Source: Williamsia sp. 1138 (lineage in GTDB: Bacteria > Actinomycetota > Actinomycetes > Mycobacteriales > Mycobacteriaceae). Taken from it: a DNA stretch of 64,000 nucleotides. A model generated the notes under the pieces. It worked only from the letters and a program-made list of their open reading frames with translations, did not search any database and was not told the origin of the DNA. Both the position numbers and the translations under genes were made by a program. The first letter of the stretch is position 1, and every line of letters starts with the position of its first letter. Shown piece by piece: positions 1 to 7,816 of this stretch. The stretch covers positions 1 through 64,000 of the forward strand of contig NZ_MJEJ02000041.1 in NCBI RefSeq assembly GCF_002095435.2, given 5' to 3'.

Positions 1-27
1 GCCGAACAGGCCGAACAATCGAAAAAC

Positions 28-48
28 CCACACCTGTCTCAGACAGGT
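28..48 (-). terminator. Probable intrinsic terminator downstream of the secreted hydrolase
   Basis: A 17-base palindrome at 32-48 (eight-base arms ACCTGTCT/AGACAGGT around one base) is followed on the minus strand by GTGGG and a run of T. Read as RNA it gives a six-pair stem with a five-base loop and a U-tract, as expected after the leftward hydrolase gene that ends at 123. The palindrome could instead be an operator for a gene left of the window. Confidence 0.5.
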
Positions 49-122
49 TGACAACTTCCGAATTGCGGGTGGGCACTGGGAATTCAGATGAGGGTAGACC
101 TCTACCGGTGGCCCAGGGCGGA

Positions 123-1172
123 TCAGATCCCATCGATCCACGAGAGCGCATGGTCGAAGAACTCCCGATTGTTCAGGGCGAGGTTCATCGAATGCCCCGC
201 CCTCGGTAGTACGTACGTGCTGAGGTCGGCCTTGGGGAAGAACGGTTGTTCGGACCGGTAGAGGCTCTCGGCATCGGTGCAGTCGGTGAGCGAACCACCT
301 CCGCCCTGGGCGCAGAAGACCTTGTCGGCGCGACCGTTTGCGATGAGCACGGGGACGTCGATGTCGAAGGTCGTCGGGATGAACACCGGGATGGTCGCGA
401 GAACGCCGATCGTCCCGGCAACCCGGCTCGCCTCGTCGGCGGCGACGACCGCCGGATCCGAGTCGCCAGGTGCATGAAAAGCTTTCGCTCGGGCGTCGGG
501 CACGCTGAGGTAGGTGTAGTCGCCCGCGGGCACGGAGTTCTTGGTGAGGGGATCGAGAAGTGCGGGCCGCACGGTTCCTTGGATCTGCAGGATTCCGGCC
601 GGTCCGGGAGCGTGCGAGGCGCCGCTTATCACCAGTCCGTCGACGTCGCGATAGGTGCCGACCTCCATCATGGCCGTGAGGGAACCGAACGAGTGGCCGA
701 CCAGCACGATCTTCTCCCAGCGACGGCCCAAGTGGCCGTTGCGGGCGGCTGCGATCACTTCGTGAACAGTCTGCGCGGCCGTGTACGCGGAGACCTGAGC
801 GCCTGGTGGCTTCGAGCTCGCCCCGACGCCGATGGGATCGATCGCCAGTGTCGCGCTTCCGGATTCCAAGGCGTGCGCGACGTACGAGTACCGTCCGTCG
901 AATCCAGGGAAGTCCCAGTACGAGCGGTCATAGGTCGCGCCCGGTATCAGAATCTGCAGAGTGGTTCCCGGATCACCGCTCGGGAGGCAGTAGCTACCGG
1001 CTATGTGGGAGGTGTCCGGGCCGCTGGGATCGAGCGTGACCGGAACCGAGACCTCAGTGCACCCGGCGGTCGGAGGTGGGGTTGCGCCGGCAACCGGTGC
1101 GCACAGTCCGACGGCCACGGCAGATGCGATCACCGGGACGATGCAATAGCGGAGTGGAAGGGTGAGTTTCAT
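123..1172 (-). CDS. Secreted alpha/beta hydrolase
   Basis: A 349-residue protein that begins with a signal peptide (KLTLPLRYC, then a hydrophobic core ending in VAGA near residue 30), so it is probably exported. The mature part has an alpha/beta-hydrolase layout: nucleophile elbow GHSFGS near residue 158, an acid in NGRADK and a late histidine in RAGHSMN. Four cysteines lie in the mature region and may form disulfides. The ATG at 1172 was chosen over an upstream in-frame start because it has GAGGAAAG ahead of it and places the signal peptide at the N-terminus. It lies 22 bases after the SDR stop and is probably co-transcribed. It may hydrolyse an ester outside the cell; the substrate is unknown. 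Confidence 0.75.
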   Translation of the reverse strand: MKLTLPLRYCIVPVIASAVAVGLCAPVAGATPPPTAGCTEVSVPVTLDPSGPDTSHIAGSYCLPSGDPGTTLQILIPGATYDRSYWDFPGFDGRYSYVAHALESGSATLAIDPIGVGASSKPPGAQVSAYTAAQTVHEVIAAARNGHLGRRWEKIVLVGHSFGSLTAMMEVGTYRDVDGLVISGASHAPGPAGILQIQGTVRPALLDPLTKNSVPAGDYTYLSVPDARAKAFHAPGDSDPAVVAADEASRVAGTIGVLATIPVFIPTTFDIDVPVLIANGRADKVFCAQGGGGSLTDCTDAESLYRSEQPFFPKADLSTYVLPRAGHSMNLALNNREFFDHALSWIDGI

Positions 1173-1194
1173 CGCTTTACCTACTTTCCTCGAG

Positions 1195-1986
1195 CTAGAA
1201 GTTCGTGCCACCGTCGATGTTGATGAGGGACCCGGTGAGAAAACCCGCGCGTGGTGACAGGAGGAAAGCGATCAGCTCGCCGACCTCTTCGGGTTTGCCG
1301 GGCCGGCCCAAGGCCGCGTCAAATCCCCACTCTTCGACCATGACTCGTTCGAGTGCGGTCTCCAGTGGGTAACCGCGTTGCTCGGCGAGCTGGATACGCA
1401 GTGCCGCCATTGGACCGGTCTCGACGGCGCCTGGACAGACGCAGTTCGCTCGGATGCCGTGCTTGCCGTAGGTCTTTGCGATTCCCTTCGTGAAGACCGC
1501 GACACCGGCCTTCAGCGAGGCGTAAGGGAGCCTGGCGATTTCGGGGGAGCGGATCGAGTATGCGGCAGTGGTGACGACGGTGCCGCGAGACTGCGTCAAG
1601 TAGGGAAGGGCCGCCTCGACCGATCGGGTGGTGGCCAGGAGGACGTCACGGAATGCAGACGTCCAGACGTCGTCCGTCGATTCGACCGGGACCATACCTT
1701 CGGTTCCCATGGTCACGGACAGTCCGTCGATACCACCCAGAAGGTCGACAGCGGCGTCGATGGCGGCTTGAGCGCCGCCGGCGACGCTCGCGTCGTGGGC
1801 GATTCCGAACGCCTTCGTGGCACCGGCCTCTTCGGCGGTGCGAGCGGCGGATCGGGCTCGCGAATCATCCCGGCCGACGAGGACCAGCGAGGCGCCGTCC
1901 TCTGCGAGGACCTTCGCGGTCGCGAGCCCCATCCCCGCGGTACCGCCGATGAGGACAAACCGTTTGTCACGTACCTGCAAGTCCAC
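1195..1986 (-). CDS. Short-chain dehydrogenase/reductase
   Basis: A 263-residue classical SDR with a Rossmann motif GGTAGMG near the N-terminus and an active-site YASLK preceded by a serine-containing strand. The usual NNAG motif reads TMGTEG. It presumably oxidises or reduces a hydroxyl/keto group of a catabolic intermediate with NAD(P). A longer in-frame reading up to 2115 exists, but the GTG at 1986 has GAAGG ten bases upstream and starts directly at the Rossmann strand, so it is preferred. It is divergent from the amidohydrolase operon; the shared region carries an operator 18 bases upstream of this start. Confidence 0.8.
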   Translation of the reverse strand: MDLQVRDKRFVLIGGTAGMGLATAKVLAEDGASLVLVGRDDSRARSAARTAEEAGATKAFGIAHDASVAGGAQAAIDAAVDLLGGIDGLSVTMGTEGMVPVESTDDVWTSAFRDVLLATTRSVEAALPYLTQSRGTVVTTAAYSIRSPEIARLPYASLKAGVAVFTKGIAKTYGKHGIRANCVCPGAVETGPMAALRIQLAEQRGYPLETALERVMVEEWGFDAALGRPGKPEEVGELIAFLLSPRAGFLTGSLINIDGGTNF

Positions 1987-2003
1987 TGGCAACCAACCTT
2001 CTC

Positions 2004-2022
2004 TAGTGACATTGATGTCAGA
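2004..2022. promoter_or_regulatory. Inverted-repeat operator, TGACA-N4-TGTCA type
   Basis: TAGTGACATTGATGTCAGA contains the palindrome TGACAT-TG-ATGTCA. Fifteen of its 19 bases match the element at 21349-21367, where only the four central bases differ. It lies just upstream of the leftward SDR start, where a TetR-type repressor would block expression. The cognate regulator is not identified. Confidence 0.6.
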
Positions 2023-2092
2023 CACAAACGGTACCTGGTTGGCTCGAGGGCCAGTGAGTTTTCTGTATATCGAAGAAAGATGCTGGTAGGGC

Positions 2093-2136
2093 TTGACAGT
2101 TGTGATCGCTGTCACTAGCGTGACGTAGTGTCAGAT
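2093..2136 (+). promoter_or_regulatory. Candidate promoter of the amidohydrolase operon with overlapping operator
   Basis: A TTGACA -35 box (2093-2098), a 17-base spacer and a TAGCGT -10 box (2116-2121) point towards the amidohydrolase. A second copy of the operator, GTGACGTAGTGTCAGA (2120-2135), one base shorter in the centre than its relatives, overlaps the -10 box. A repressor bound there would exclude polymerase. The assignment is by inspection only. Confidence 0.5.
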
Positions 2137-2207
2137 ACACGGGAACGGCGCCGTAGTCACAGGTGCCCCGTTTCTTCTTCAGCCCGTCATACGTAGCAGG
2201 AGGCGTT

Positions 2208-3440
2208 GTGCCGCTCCAGGATTACATGCATTTGATTTCAGTCGACGATCACTTGATCGAGCCACCGGATGTCTGGTCGACGCGGTTACCGCAGAAGTTC
2301 CTCGATCAGGGTCCCCGGATCGTCGAGATGGACATGAGCGAGCAACACGGCGATGAGGGCCTCTCGGCTCTGCTTCTCGACGCCGCGCGCGGCGAGGGTG
2401 GCCGTGCCGCTCAGAAGAAAATCGCTGAGGTGTGGACCTACGAAGGACGCATCTACCCGAACATCGGTTTGAATGCGGTTGCCGGAAAGAAGCCGCAGGA
2501 GTACGGCATGGATCCGACGCGTTACTCGGACATGCTGCCCGGCTGCTACGACCCCAAGGCCCGTGTCGCCGACATGGACATCGACGGCGTGCAGGCTGCC
2601 CTGTGCTTCCCGTCGTTCCCGCGCTTCGCCGGCACGGTGTTCCTCGAGGGCAAGGACAAAGAGCTCGCCCTGCTGTCGGTGAAGGCCTGGAACGACTTCC
2701 ACCTCGATGAGTGGGCGGCAGCGGCACCGGATCGCATCATCCCACTGATCATTCTGCCGTTGTGGGATCCACAAGAGGCCGCGGCCGAGATCTACCGCTG
2801 CGCAGCCAAGGGTGCGAAGGCCATCACGTTCCCGGAAAATACGGTTTCGCTTGGCCTTCCGTCGTTCTACACCGATCACTGGGATCCGGTATTCCGCGCC
2901 GCCGAGGAGACCAAACTGCCGTTGTGCATGCACTTCGGGTCGTCGGGCCGTGCGCCCATCACCTCCCCGGAAGCACCGATGGCGGTGATGATCGCGCTGT
3001 TTGGTACCAACTCGATGTACGCGACCGCCGATCTGCTGTTCTCGCCGGTGTTCTACAAGTTCCCGAACCTGAAGGTTGCACTGTCCGAGGGTGGAATTGG
3101 CTGGATGCCTTACCTGCTCGAGCGGATCGACCTCACGTGGGAGAAGCACCGCTGGTACCAGAACGTCAACAAAGAGGTCCGCCCTTCGGATCTGTTCCGT
3201 TCGAATATCTACGGCTGCTTCATCGATGACCACGAAGGCGTGGCCCGTCGCCACAAGGTCGGCATCGACAACATCACCTGGGAATGCGACTACCCGCATT
3301 CGGATTCCAACTGGCCCAACAGTCGCCGGTACACCGAGAAGCTCCTCGCCGAGGTTCCCGACGACGAAGCCCACAAGATCGTCGAACTCAACGCGCGCAA
3401 GTTGTACAACTTCCCGCGCGTCGAGGCCGCGGCACTGTAG
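2208..3440 (+). CDS. Amidohydrolase-2 family metal-dependent hydrolase or decarboxylase
   Basis: A 410-residue TIM-barrel enzyme of the amidohydrolase-2 family, which includes ACMSD and gamma-resorcylate decarboxylases and C-C or ester hydrolases. Metal-ligand motifs are visible: VDDH near residue 13, MHFGSSG in the middle and WECDYPHSD near residue 370. The GTG at 2208 follows AGGAGG at normal spacing; an upstream in-frame ATG at 2163 lacks a ribosome site and adds a non-conserved tail. It is first in an operon with a 68-residue helical protein and an SDR. A paralogue of exactly the same length is encoded at 48332-49564. The reaction is not predictable; hydrolysis or decarboxylation of a cyclic acid is likely. 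Confidence 0.8.
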   Translation: MPLQDYMHLISVDDHLIEPPDVWSTRLPQKFLDQGPRIVEMDMSEQHGDEGLSALLLDAARGEGGRAAQKKIAEVWTYEGRIYPNIGLNAVAGKKPQEYGMDPTRYSDMLPGCYDPKARVADMDIDGVQAALCFPSFPRFAGTVFLEGKDKELALLSVKAWNDFHLDEWAAAAPDRIIPLIILPLWDPQEAAAEIYRCAAKGAKAITFPENTVSLGLPSFYTDHWDPVFRAAEETKLPLCMHFGSSGRAPITSPEAPMAVMIALFGTNSMYATADLLFSPVFYKFPNLKVALSEGGIGWMPYLLERIDLTWEKHRWYQNVNKEVRPSDLFRSNIYGCFIDDHEGVARRHKVGIDNITWECDYPHSDSNWPNSRRYTEKLLAEVPDDEAHKIVELNARKLYNFPRVEAAAL

Positions 3441-3451
3441 GGACGTCTGAC

Positions 3452-3658
3452 ATGGCCCACGGAAAAGACATCGATGCAGCCGACTGGATCGATCAGGACC
3501 TGCTCACCCGCGAAGAATCCCGTGATCGTCTCGACGAGGAAATCGAGATCGAGCGGAACAAGCTCAAAGATCTCGAATCTGTTCAAAGCAGTGAGGATTC
3601 GCTGACCTTGACGAGGCGCAGACTAGTGGCCATGGAGAACTTGAGGGATTCATTGTGA
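3452..3658 (+). CDS. Small charged coiled-coil protein of unknown function
   Basis: A 68-residue, strongly acidic and lysine/arginine-rich protein (DWIDQDLLTREESRDRLDEE, then further helix-favouring sequence) that should be almost wholly alpha-helical with no membrane segment. It starts 11 bases after the amidohydrolase stop, and its TGA overlaps the GTG of the next SDR by four bases, so translation is coupled and the gene is very likely real. A role as a helper or small subunit of the flanking enzymes is inference from position only. I do not recognise a family. Confidence 0.65.
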   Translation: MAHGKDIDAADWIDQDLLTREESRDRLDEEIEIERNKLKDLESVQSSEDSLTLTRRRLVAMENLRDSL

Positions 3659-4458
3659 GCGCACAGGGCCCGCGCCTACAGGGCAAAGTGGCATTGGTTT
3701 CCGGTTCCACTCGGGGTATCGGGCGGTCCATCGCTCAGCACTTCGCCGCCGAGGGTGCCAAGGTCGCTGTGACCGGACGAACCGTCGAGCGTGGCAACAA
3801 GGTCGTGAAGTTCATCCGCGATGCGGGTGGTGAGGCCGAGTTCTTCCCACTCGACGTCACCTCTGAGGACAGCGTGCGAAGCACGATCGATGCAGTGGTG
3901 GCGCGGTTCGGTGGACTGTCGACTCTCGTCAACAACGCGGCTCCGACCGAGGTGGTCGCCACGACGGTGAAGCCGCTGCACGAATACACCACCGCCGAAT
4001 GGGATTCGATCATGACCGGAACCCTGACCGGAAATGTGTTCTGGGCATCGAAGTACGCCTGGCCACATCTGGTGTCGGCGGAGGGTGCGTCGATCTTGAA
4101 CATCTCGTCGGGACAAGCGATCGCGGGCTTCAAGGGCTTCGGCGCCTACGGAGCGGCCAAGTCCGCGGTGACGAGCCTGACGCGCTCGCTCGCCGTCGAA
4201 GGTGGCCCTGACGGCATCCGGGCGAACTGCATCCTGGTGGGCCGAGTGGTCTCCGGGCGTGGGGATTCCGGGCACCACACCGGCGGGGGTCGCCTCACCC
4301 GTATCGGCAACCCGATGGATATTGCATACGCGGCAACCTATCTGGCTTCCGACGAGGCGGCCTTTGCCACAGGTTCGATGGTCACCGTCGACGGAGGGTT
4401 CTCCATCAACGGTGATGCGGTGTCCGACGCGGAAGCTGCGGCGTTCGCCACCAACTGA
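3655..4458 (+). CDS. Short-chain dehydrogenase/reductase
   Basis: A 267-residue SDR with SGSTRGIG at the nucleotide-binding loop, NNAAP in place of NNAG, a serine in ISSG and the catalytic YGAAK. It ends in the usual VDGGF strand. Translation is coupled to the small coiled-coil gene through a GTGA overlap. It is the last gene of the amidohydrolase operon, followed by a strong hairpin. It probably works on the amidohydrolase substrate or product as an alcohol or ketone. Confidence 0.85.
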   Translation: MSAQGPRLQGKVALVSGSTRGIGRSIAQHFAAEGAKVAVTGRTVERGNKVVKFIRDAGGEAEFFPLDVTSEDSVRSTIDAVVARFGGLSTLVNNAAPTEVVATTVKPLHEYTTAEWDSIMTGTLTGNVFWASKYAWPHLVSAEGASILNISSGQAIAGFKGFGAYGAAKSAVTSLTRSLAVEGGPDGIRANCILVGRVVSGRGDSGHHTGGGRLTRIGNPMDIAYAATYLASDEAAFATGSMVTVDGGFSINGDAVSDAEAAAFATN

Positions 4459-4470
4459 ATATCGCGGATC

Positions 4471-4513
4471 ATCACCCCGGCAGCCGGCCGATCACGTCGG
4501 CTGCCGGGGTGAT
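4471..4513. terminator. Hairpin terminator overlapping the 3' end of the convergent gene
   Basis: Sixteen-base perfect arms (ATCACCCCGGCAGCCG and its complement at 4498-4513) around an 11-base loop. The left arm starts 13 bases after the SDR stop, and the hairpin also encodes the last residues of the leftward isochorismatase-like protein. There is no T-run. It probably insulates the two convergent transcripts. Confidence 0.6.
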
Positions 4514-5074
4514 TCGCGTCAGCATCGCCAGCATGTTCTTCACCATGTAGTCGTGGCCTTCAGCGGTTGTCCCGGCGGTGCAGTCCTCGGCGAGGACGAT
4601 GTCGTACCCCCGGTTCACGGCTTCCATCGCCAGTCCGGGAATCGCGACGTTGGTGGAGATGCCGGCCAGGACAAGGGTCTGAACACGCTGTAAACGGAGC
4701 ATGGCATCGAGATTGGTGCCGTAGAACGCCGTCAGACCGGTTGCGCGCGAGCTGACCAGGTCGGTGGGCTCGGGCCCGAGCTCGGCGGGAATCGCGACGT
4801 CCGGGGTCCCCTCGACCATCATCCGGCCACGGATGGCGAGCTTTCCGAGGTAGGAATTGGGCACCATGCCCATCTGATCGGCGCGATGGGAAATGATGCA
4901 GTGCACCACGGGTAATGAACGCGCGCGAAAGGCGCGGGCCAGCTCTGCCGTGTGCTCGACCAGCCGGCGGTCCGCGGCCTGCTCGGCGAGCCCGGAGAAG
5001 GCACCCGGGGGTGGATCGAGCAGCCCTTGCTGACATTCGCTGATAACAAGGGCGGGTGCGGCGTATTTGGTCAT
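4472..5074 (-). CDS. Isochorismatase-family hydrolase lacking the catalytic cysteine
   Basis: A 200-residue isochorismatase-fold protein. The first strand reads VISECQQG, with Glu where the catalytic Asp usually sits. The strand that normally carries the nucleophilic Cys reads AGISTNVAIPG, with Ala in that place. Cysteine-dependent amidase activity is therefore unlikely; isochorismatases that hydrolyse vinyl ethers also lack this Cys. The ATG at 5074 has GGAGGAAG just upstream; longer in-frame readings lack such a site. It is divergent from the P450 operon. The fragment at about 57220-57834 belongs to the same family. Confidence 0.75.
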   Translation of the reverse strand: MTKYAAPALVISECQQGLLDPPPGAFSGLAEQAADRRLVEHTAELARAFRARSLPVVHCIISHRADQMGMVPNSYLGKLAIRGRMMVEGTPDVAIPAELGPEPTDLVSSRATGLTAFYGTNLDAMLRLQRVQTLVLAGISTNVAIPGLAMEAVNRGYDIVLAEDCTAGTTAEGHDYMVKNMLAMLTRITPAADVIGRLPG

Positions 5075-5138
5075 TCTTCCTCCGTGATTGAAGTGACGTG
5101 GTAGCCAGTTATGTTCGGATAGCGTGCAATAGAAAAGA

Positions 5139-5155
5139 CTGAACATGCAGTTCAG
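5139..5155. promoter_or_regulatory. Inverted repeat between the isochorismatase-like and P450 genes
   Basis: CTGAAC-ATGCA-GTTCAG has six-base perfect arms and a five-base spacer, midway between the two divergent starts. Its size suits a TetR- or MarR-type operator. The regulator is not identified. Confidence 0.4.
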
Positions 5156-5220
5156 CACGGTTGCCAAAACGTGACACCAATGCCAGAATGAATCCAGCAT
5201 ATCTATCAGAGGCGGTGCCC

Positions 5221-6486
5221 ATGATCGAAACCGACGAGATCGCGTCGACCCCGTTACATGACCTTTCCTGGTGGCAGCAGTCGCCGGCCGAACGGGACGC
5301 GGCCTTCGCAAGCCTGCGCCGTGACCGGCCGCGGATGTTCGTTCCGCTGGGACCGGCCAAGGAAGGCTCGCGACCCAAGGGCTTCTGGGCCTTGACCACC
5401 TACGAGGACATCCTTGAAGTGAGCCGGCGTCCCGAGGACTTCTCGTCGGGAATCGGCGGAACGCAGATCTTCGACCAGCCGGCCGAGCTCCAGGAATATC
5501 GCGGTTCCATCATCGACATGGACAACCCTGAGCATGCGCGTCTGCGCAAGATCGTCTCGCGTGGATTCACCGCCCGCAATCTGTCGGGGCTGCGAGACGA
5601 GATCGAGGAGACCGTCAGCGAAATCCTCGACGAGATGTCCGAGACGGGGGAGTGCGACTTCGTGGAGGAGTTCGCGTCGTTGTTGCCTCTTCGTATCATC
5701 GACAACCTGCTCGGAATCCCGCGTGAGCACGAGAAATTCATCCTGGAGGCGACCAACACCATTCTCGGTGCGTCGGACTCGGAGTACATCGAGGACCAGT
5801 CGGCCCGAGGAATCGGCAAGGCGGTCACCGCGGCGAGTGAGGCGCTCATCGCGCTCCTCAATGATCTCGCCGAGGACCGGATCGCCAACCCGCAGGACGA
5901 TCTGATCACCAAACTGGTCGCCGCTGACGATGAGAACCTTACTCCGCAGGAGATGGCGAAATTCTTCATCTTGCTGGTCGGTGCCGGCAACGAGACCACT
6001 CGCAATGTGATTTCGCACGGTCTCCACGTTCTGACCCAGCATCCGGAACAACGTGACCTCTGGCTGTCGGACTACGAGGAGTACGCGACGACGGCCATCG
6101 AAGAGATGCTCCGCTGGGCGACACCGGTCATCCACTTCCGCCGGACGGTGACGCGCGATGGCGTGATGCTGGGGGACCTCGAATTGTTCGAGGGCGACAA
6201 GGTCGTGATGTGGTACACCTCGGCCAACCGCGACGAGACCATCTTCGATGACCCCGAGAAGTTCGACATCACCCGGGATCCCAACCCTCACGTGGCATTC
6301 GGCGGCGCCGGCGCGCACTTCTGCTTGGGTGCACATCTGGCCCGGCTCGAACTCGACGTCGCCTTCCGCATGCTCTTCGAGCGGTATCCGGACATCCGGG
6401 CAGTAGGGGAGCCGGTGCGGTTGCGGTCGAACTTCCTCAACGGGATCAAGCACCTTCGCGCCGAGTACACCGTGGCTCCGCGATGA
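5221..6486 (+). CDS. Cytochrome P450 monooxygenase
   Basis: A 421-residue soluble bacterial P450. It shows the I-helix oxygen-activation motif GAGNETT near residue 255, the K-helix ExxR in EEMLRW near 294, and the haem-ligand loop FGGAGAHFCLG with Cys near 368. The style resembles actinobacterial CYP124/125/142 enzymes that hydroxylate sterol or isoprenoid side chains, but I cannot assign a family. The ATG at 5221 was chosen because AGAGG lies eight bases upstream; an alternative begins at 5161. The gene overlaps the next hydratase by ATGA. Its electron donor may be the 3Fe-4S ferredoxin at 15461-15655, since none is adjacent. Confidence 0.9.
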   Translation: MIETDEIASTPLHDLSWWQQSPAERDAAFASLRRDRPRMFVPLGPAKEGSRPKGFWALTTYEDILEVSRRPEDFSSGIGGTQIFDQPAELQEYRGSIIDMDNPEHARLRKIVSRGFTARNLSGLRDEIEETVSEILDEMSETGECDFVEEFASLLPLRIIDNLLGIPREHEKFILEATNTILGASDSEYIEDQSARGIGKAVTAASEALIALLNDLAEDRIANPQDDLITKLVAADDENLTPQEMAKFFILLVGAGNETTRNVISHGLHVLTQHPEQRDLWLSDYEEYATTAIEEMLRWATPVIHFRRTVTRDGVMLGDLELFEGDKVVMWYTSANRDETIFDDPEKFDITRDPNPHVAFGGAGAHFCLGAHLARLELDVAFRMLFERYPDIRAVGEPVRLRSNFLNGIKHLRAEYTVAPR

Positions 6487-7307
6487 CGGATGTGACAGAC
6501 GTGCGGATCGAAGAGGAAGCCATCCAGAGCGAGCTGGCCGACGGCGTCCTCACGATTAATCTGAACCGTCCGAAGGCGGCCAATGCGATCCGGCCCGACG
6601 ACCGCAACAGGTTGATCGATCTGTTCACCGACGCGAGCGTCGACCATGAGGTGCGCGTTGTGGTGTTGCGGGCCCGGGGCAGACAGTTCTGTGCCGGAGC
6701 CGATGTGGTGAAACTCGCCGACGGTCATGCGAAGGACGTTAAGCGGACCACCGGACCGATGAAGACCATCATGGGTGGTGCGCAGCGGCTGGTCGCCTCT
6801 GTGCTCGATTGCAGCAAACCGGTGGTCACGGCGGTCCAGGGTGCGGCAGCCGGTATCGGTGCCCATCTCGCGTACGCCTCTGACCTGGTGGTCGCGACCG
6901 ACAATGCCTACTTCGCGGAGTCCTTCGTCAAACGTGGACTTGTCGTGGACGGTGGCGGCGCCTACCTGCTGCCCCGTCGTATCGGTATGCAGAAGGCCAA
7001 AGAGATGGCGTTCTTCGGCGAAAAGCTCTCGGCTACCGAAGCATTCGATCTCGGTCTCGTCAACAAGGTTGTGCCGGCGGAAGACCTCGACGCAGCCATC
7101 GACGACTACGTCCACCGATTGGCGGGCGCCCCCACCAGCGCGATCGGCTTGACCAAGCGGCTGTTCAACGAATCTCCCGACGTCGACCGCGCCGGATCGT
7201 TCGTGACCGAGGCCATGGCCCAGGAGATCCAGTCGTATTCACTGGATGCCCGCGAGGGTGTCCAGGCGTTCGTGCAGAAGCGGCCGGCGAACTTTGTGGG
7301 GTGGTGA
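6483..7307 (+). CDS. Enoyl-CoA hydratase/isomerase
   Basis: A 274-residue crotonase. The oxyanion-hole segments are FCAGADV near residue 75 and GAAAGIGAHLAYASD near residue 120; the active-site loop reads FAESFVKRGLVVDGGG. It would hydrate or isomerise an unsaturated acyl-CoA in beta-oxidation. Translation is coupled to the P450 (ATGA). It is followed at once by a DUF35 protein, so the P450, hydratase, DUF35 and SDR probably serve one route. Confidence 0.88.
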   Translation: MTDVTDVRIEEEAIQSELADGVLTINLNRPKAANAIRPDDRNRLIDLFTDASVDHEVRVVVLRARGRQFCAGADVVKLADGHAKDVKRTTGPMKTIMGGAQRLVASVLDCSKPVVTAVQGAAAGIGAHLAYASDLVVATDNAYFAESFVKRGLVVDGGGAYLLPRRIGMQKAKEMAFFGEKLSATEAFDLGLVNKVVPAEDLDAAIDDYVHRLAGAPTSAIGLTKRLFNESPDVDRAGSFVTEAMAQEIQSYSLDAREGVQAFVQKRPANFVGW

Positions 7308-7309
7308 CG

Positions 7310-7750
7310 ATGGCGGGGACAGCTAAGTCGGATGCGACCAGGCCCGCGAAGCCGCGCGCAGACATCCCGACAGTCGAGACCGCGACCAAGTCGTACTGGG
7401 ACGCAGCGGCTGAGGGCAAACTCCTCATCGCGAAATGTGAGGACTGCGGCAAGGTCCATCATTATCCGCGGCCGTTCTGCCCGTCCTGCTGGAGCGAGAA
7501 CGTGACCAGCATCGAATCAACCGGTCGCGGAACGCTGTACACGTACTCGACGGTCTACATGAACGATCTGCATCCGTTCAAAGAACGACTGCCCTATGTT
7601 GCGGCCATCGTCGAACTCGACGAGGGCCCGCGGTTGATGACCAACATGGAGGACTGCGAACCCGCCGACCTCGAGGTCGGGATGCCGGTGACGGTCGGAT
7701 TCCGTCCGATCACCGATGACTTCACGGCGATCATATTTCGCCCGGCCTGA
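7310..7750 (+). CDS. DUF35 OB-fold protein with zinc ribbon
   Basis: A 146-residue protein with a rubredoxin-like zinc ribbon (CEDCGK, then FCPSC) and an OB-fold domain. DUF35 proteins are accessory subunits of thiolase-like enzymes or Ltp2-type retro-aldolases and may bind acyl-CoA. No thiolase-like gene is next to it, so the partner must lie elsewhere, for example at 17941-19092. ATG 7310 has GGGTGG upstream; GTG 7304, overlapping the previous stop, is also possible. Confidence 0.8.
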   Translation: MAGTAKSDATRPAKPRADIPTVETATKSYWDAAAEGKLLIAKCEDCGKVHHYPRPFCPSCWSENVTSIESTGRGTLYTYSTVYMNDLHPFKERLPYVAAIVELDEGPRLMTNMEDCEPADLEVGMPVTVGFRPITDDFTAIIFRPA

Positions 7751-7816
7751 TCTTTCGACGGGACCGTGTTCAGACGGTCGCATACACATATCTATTCAAG
7801 AGGGAGTACCACCACT

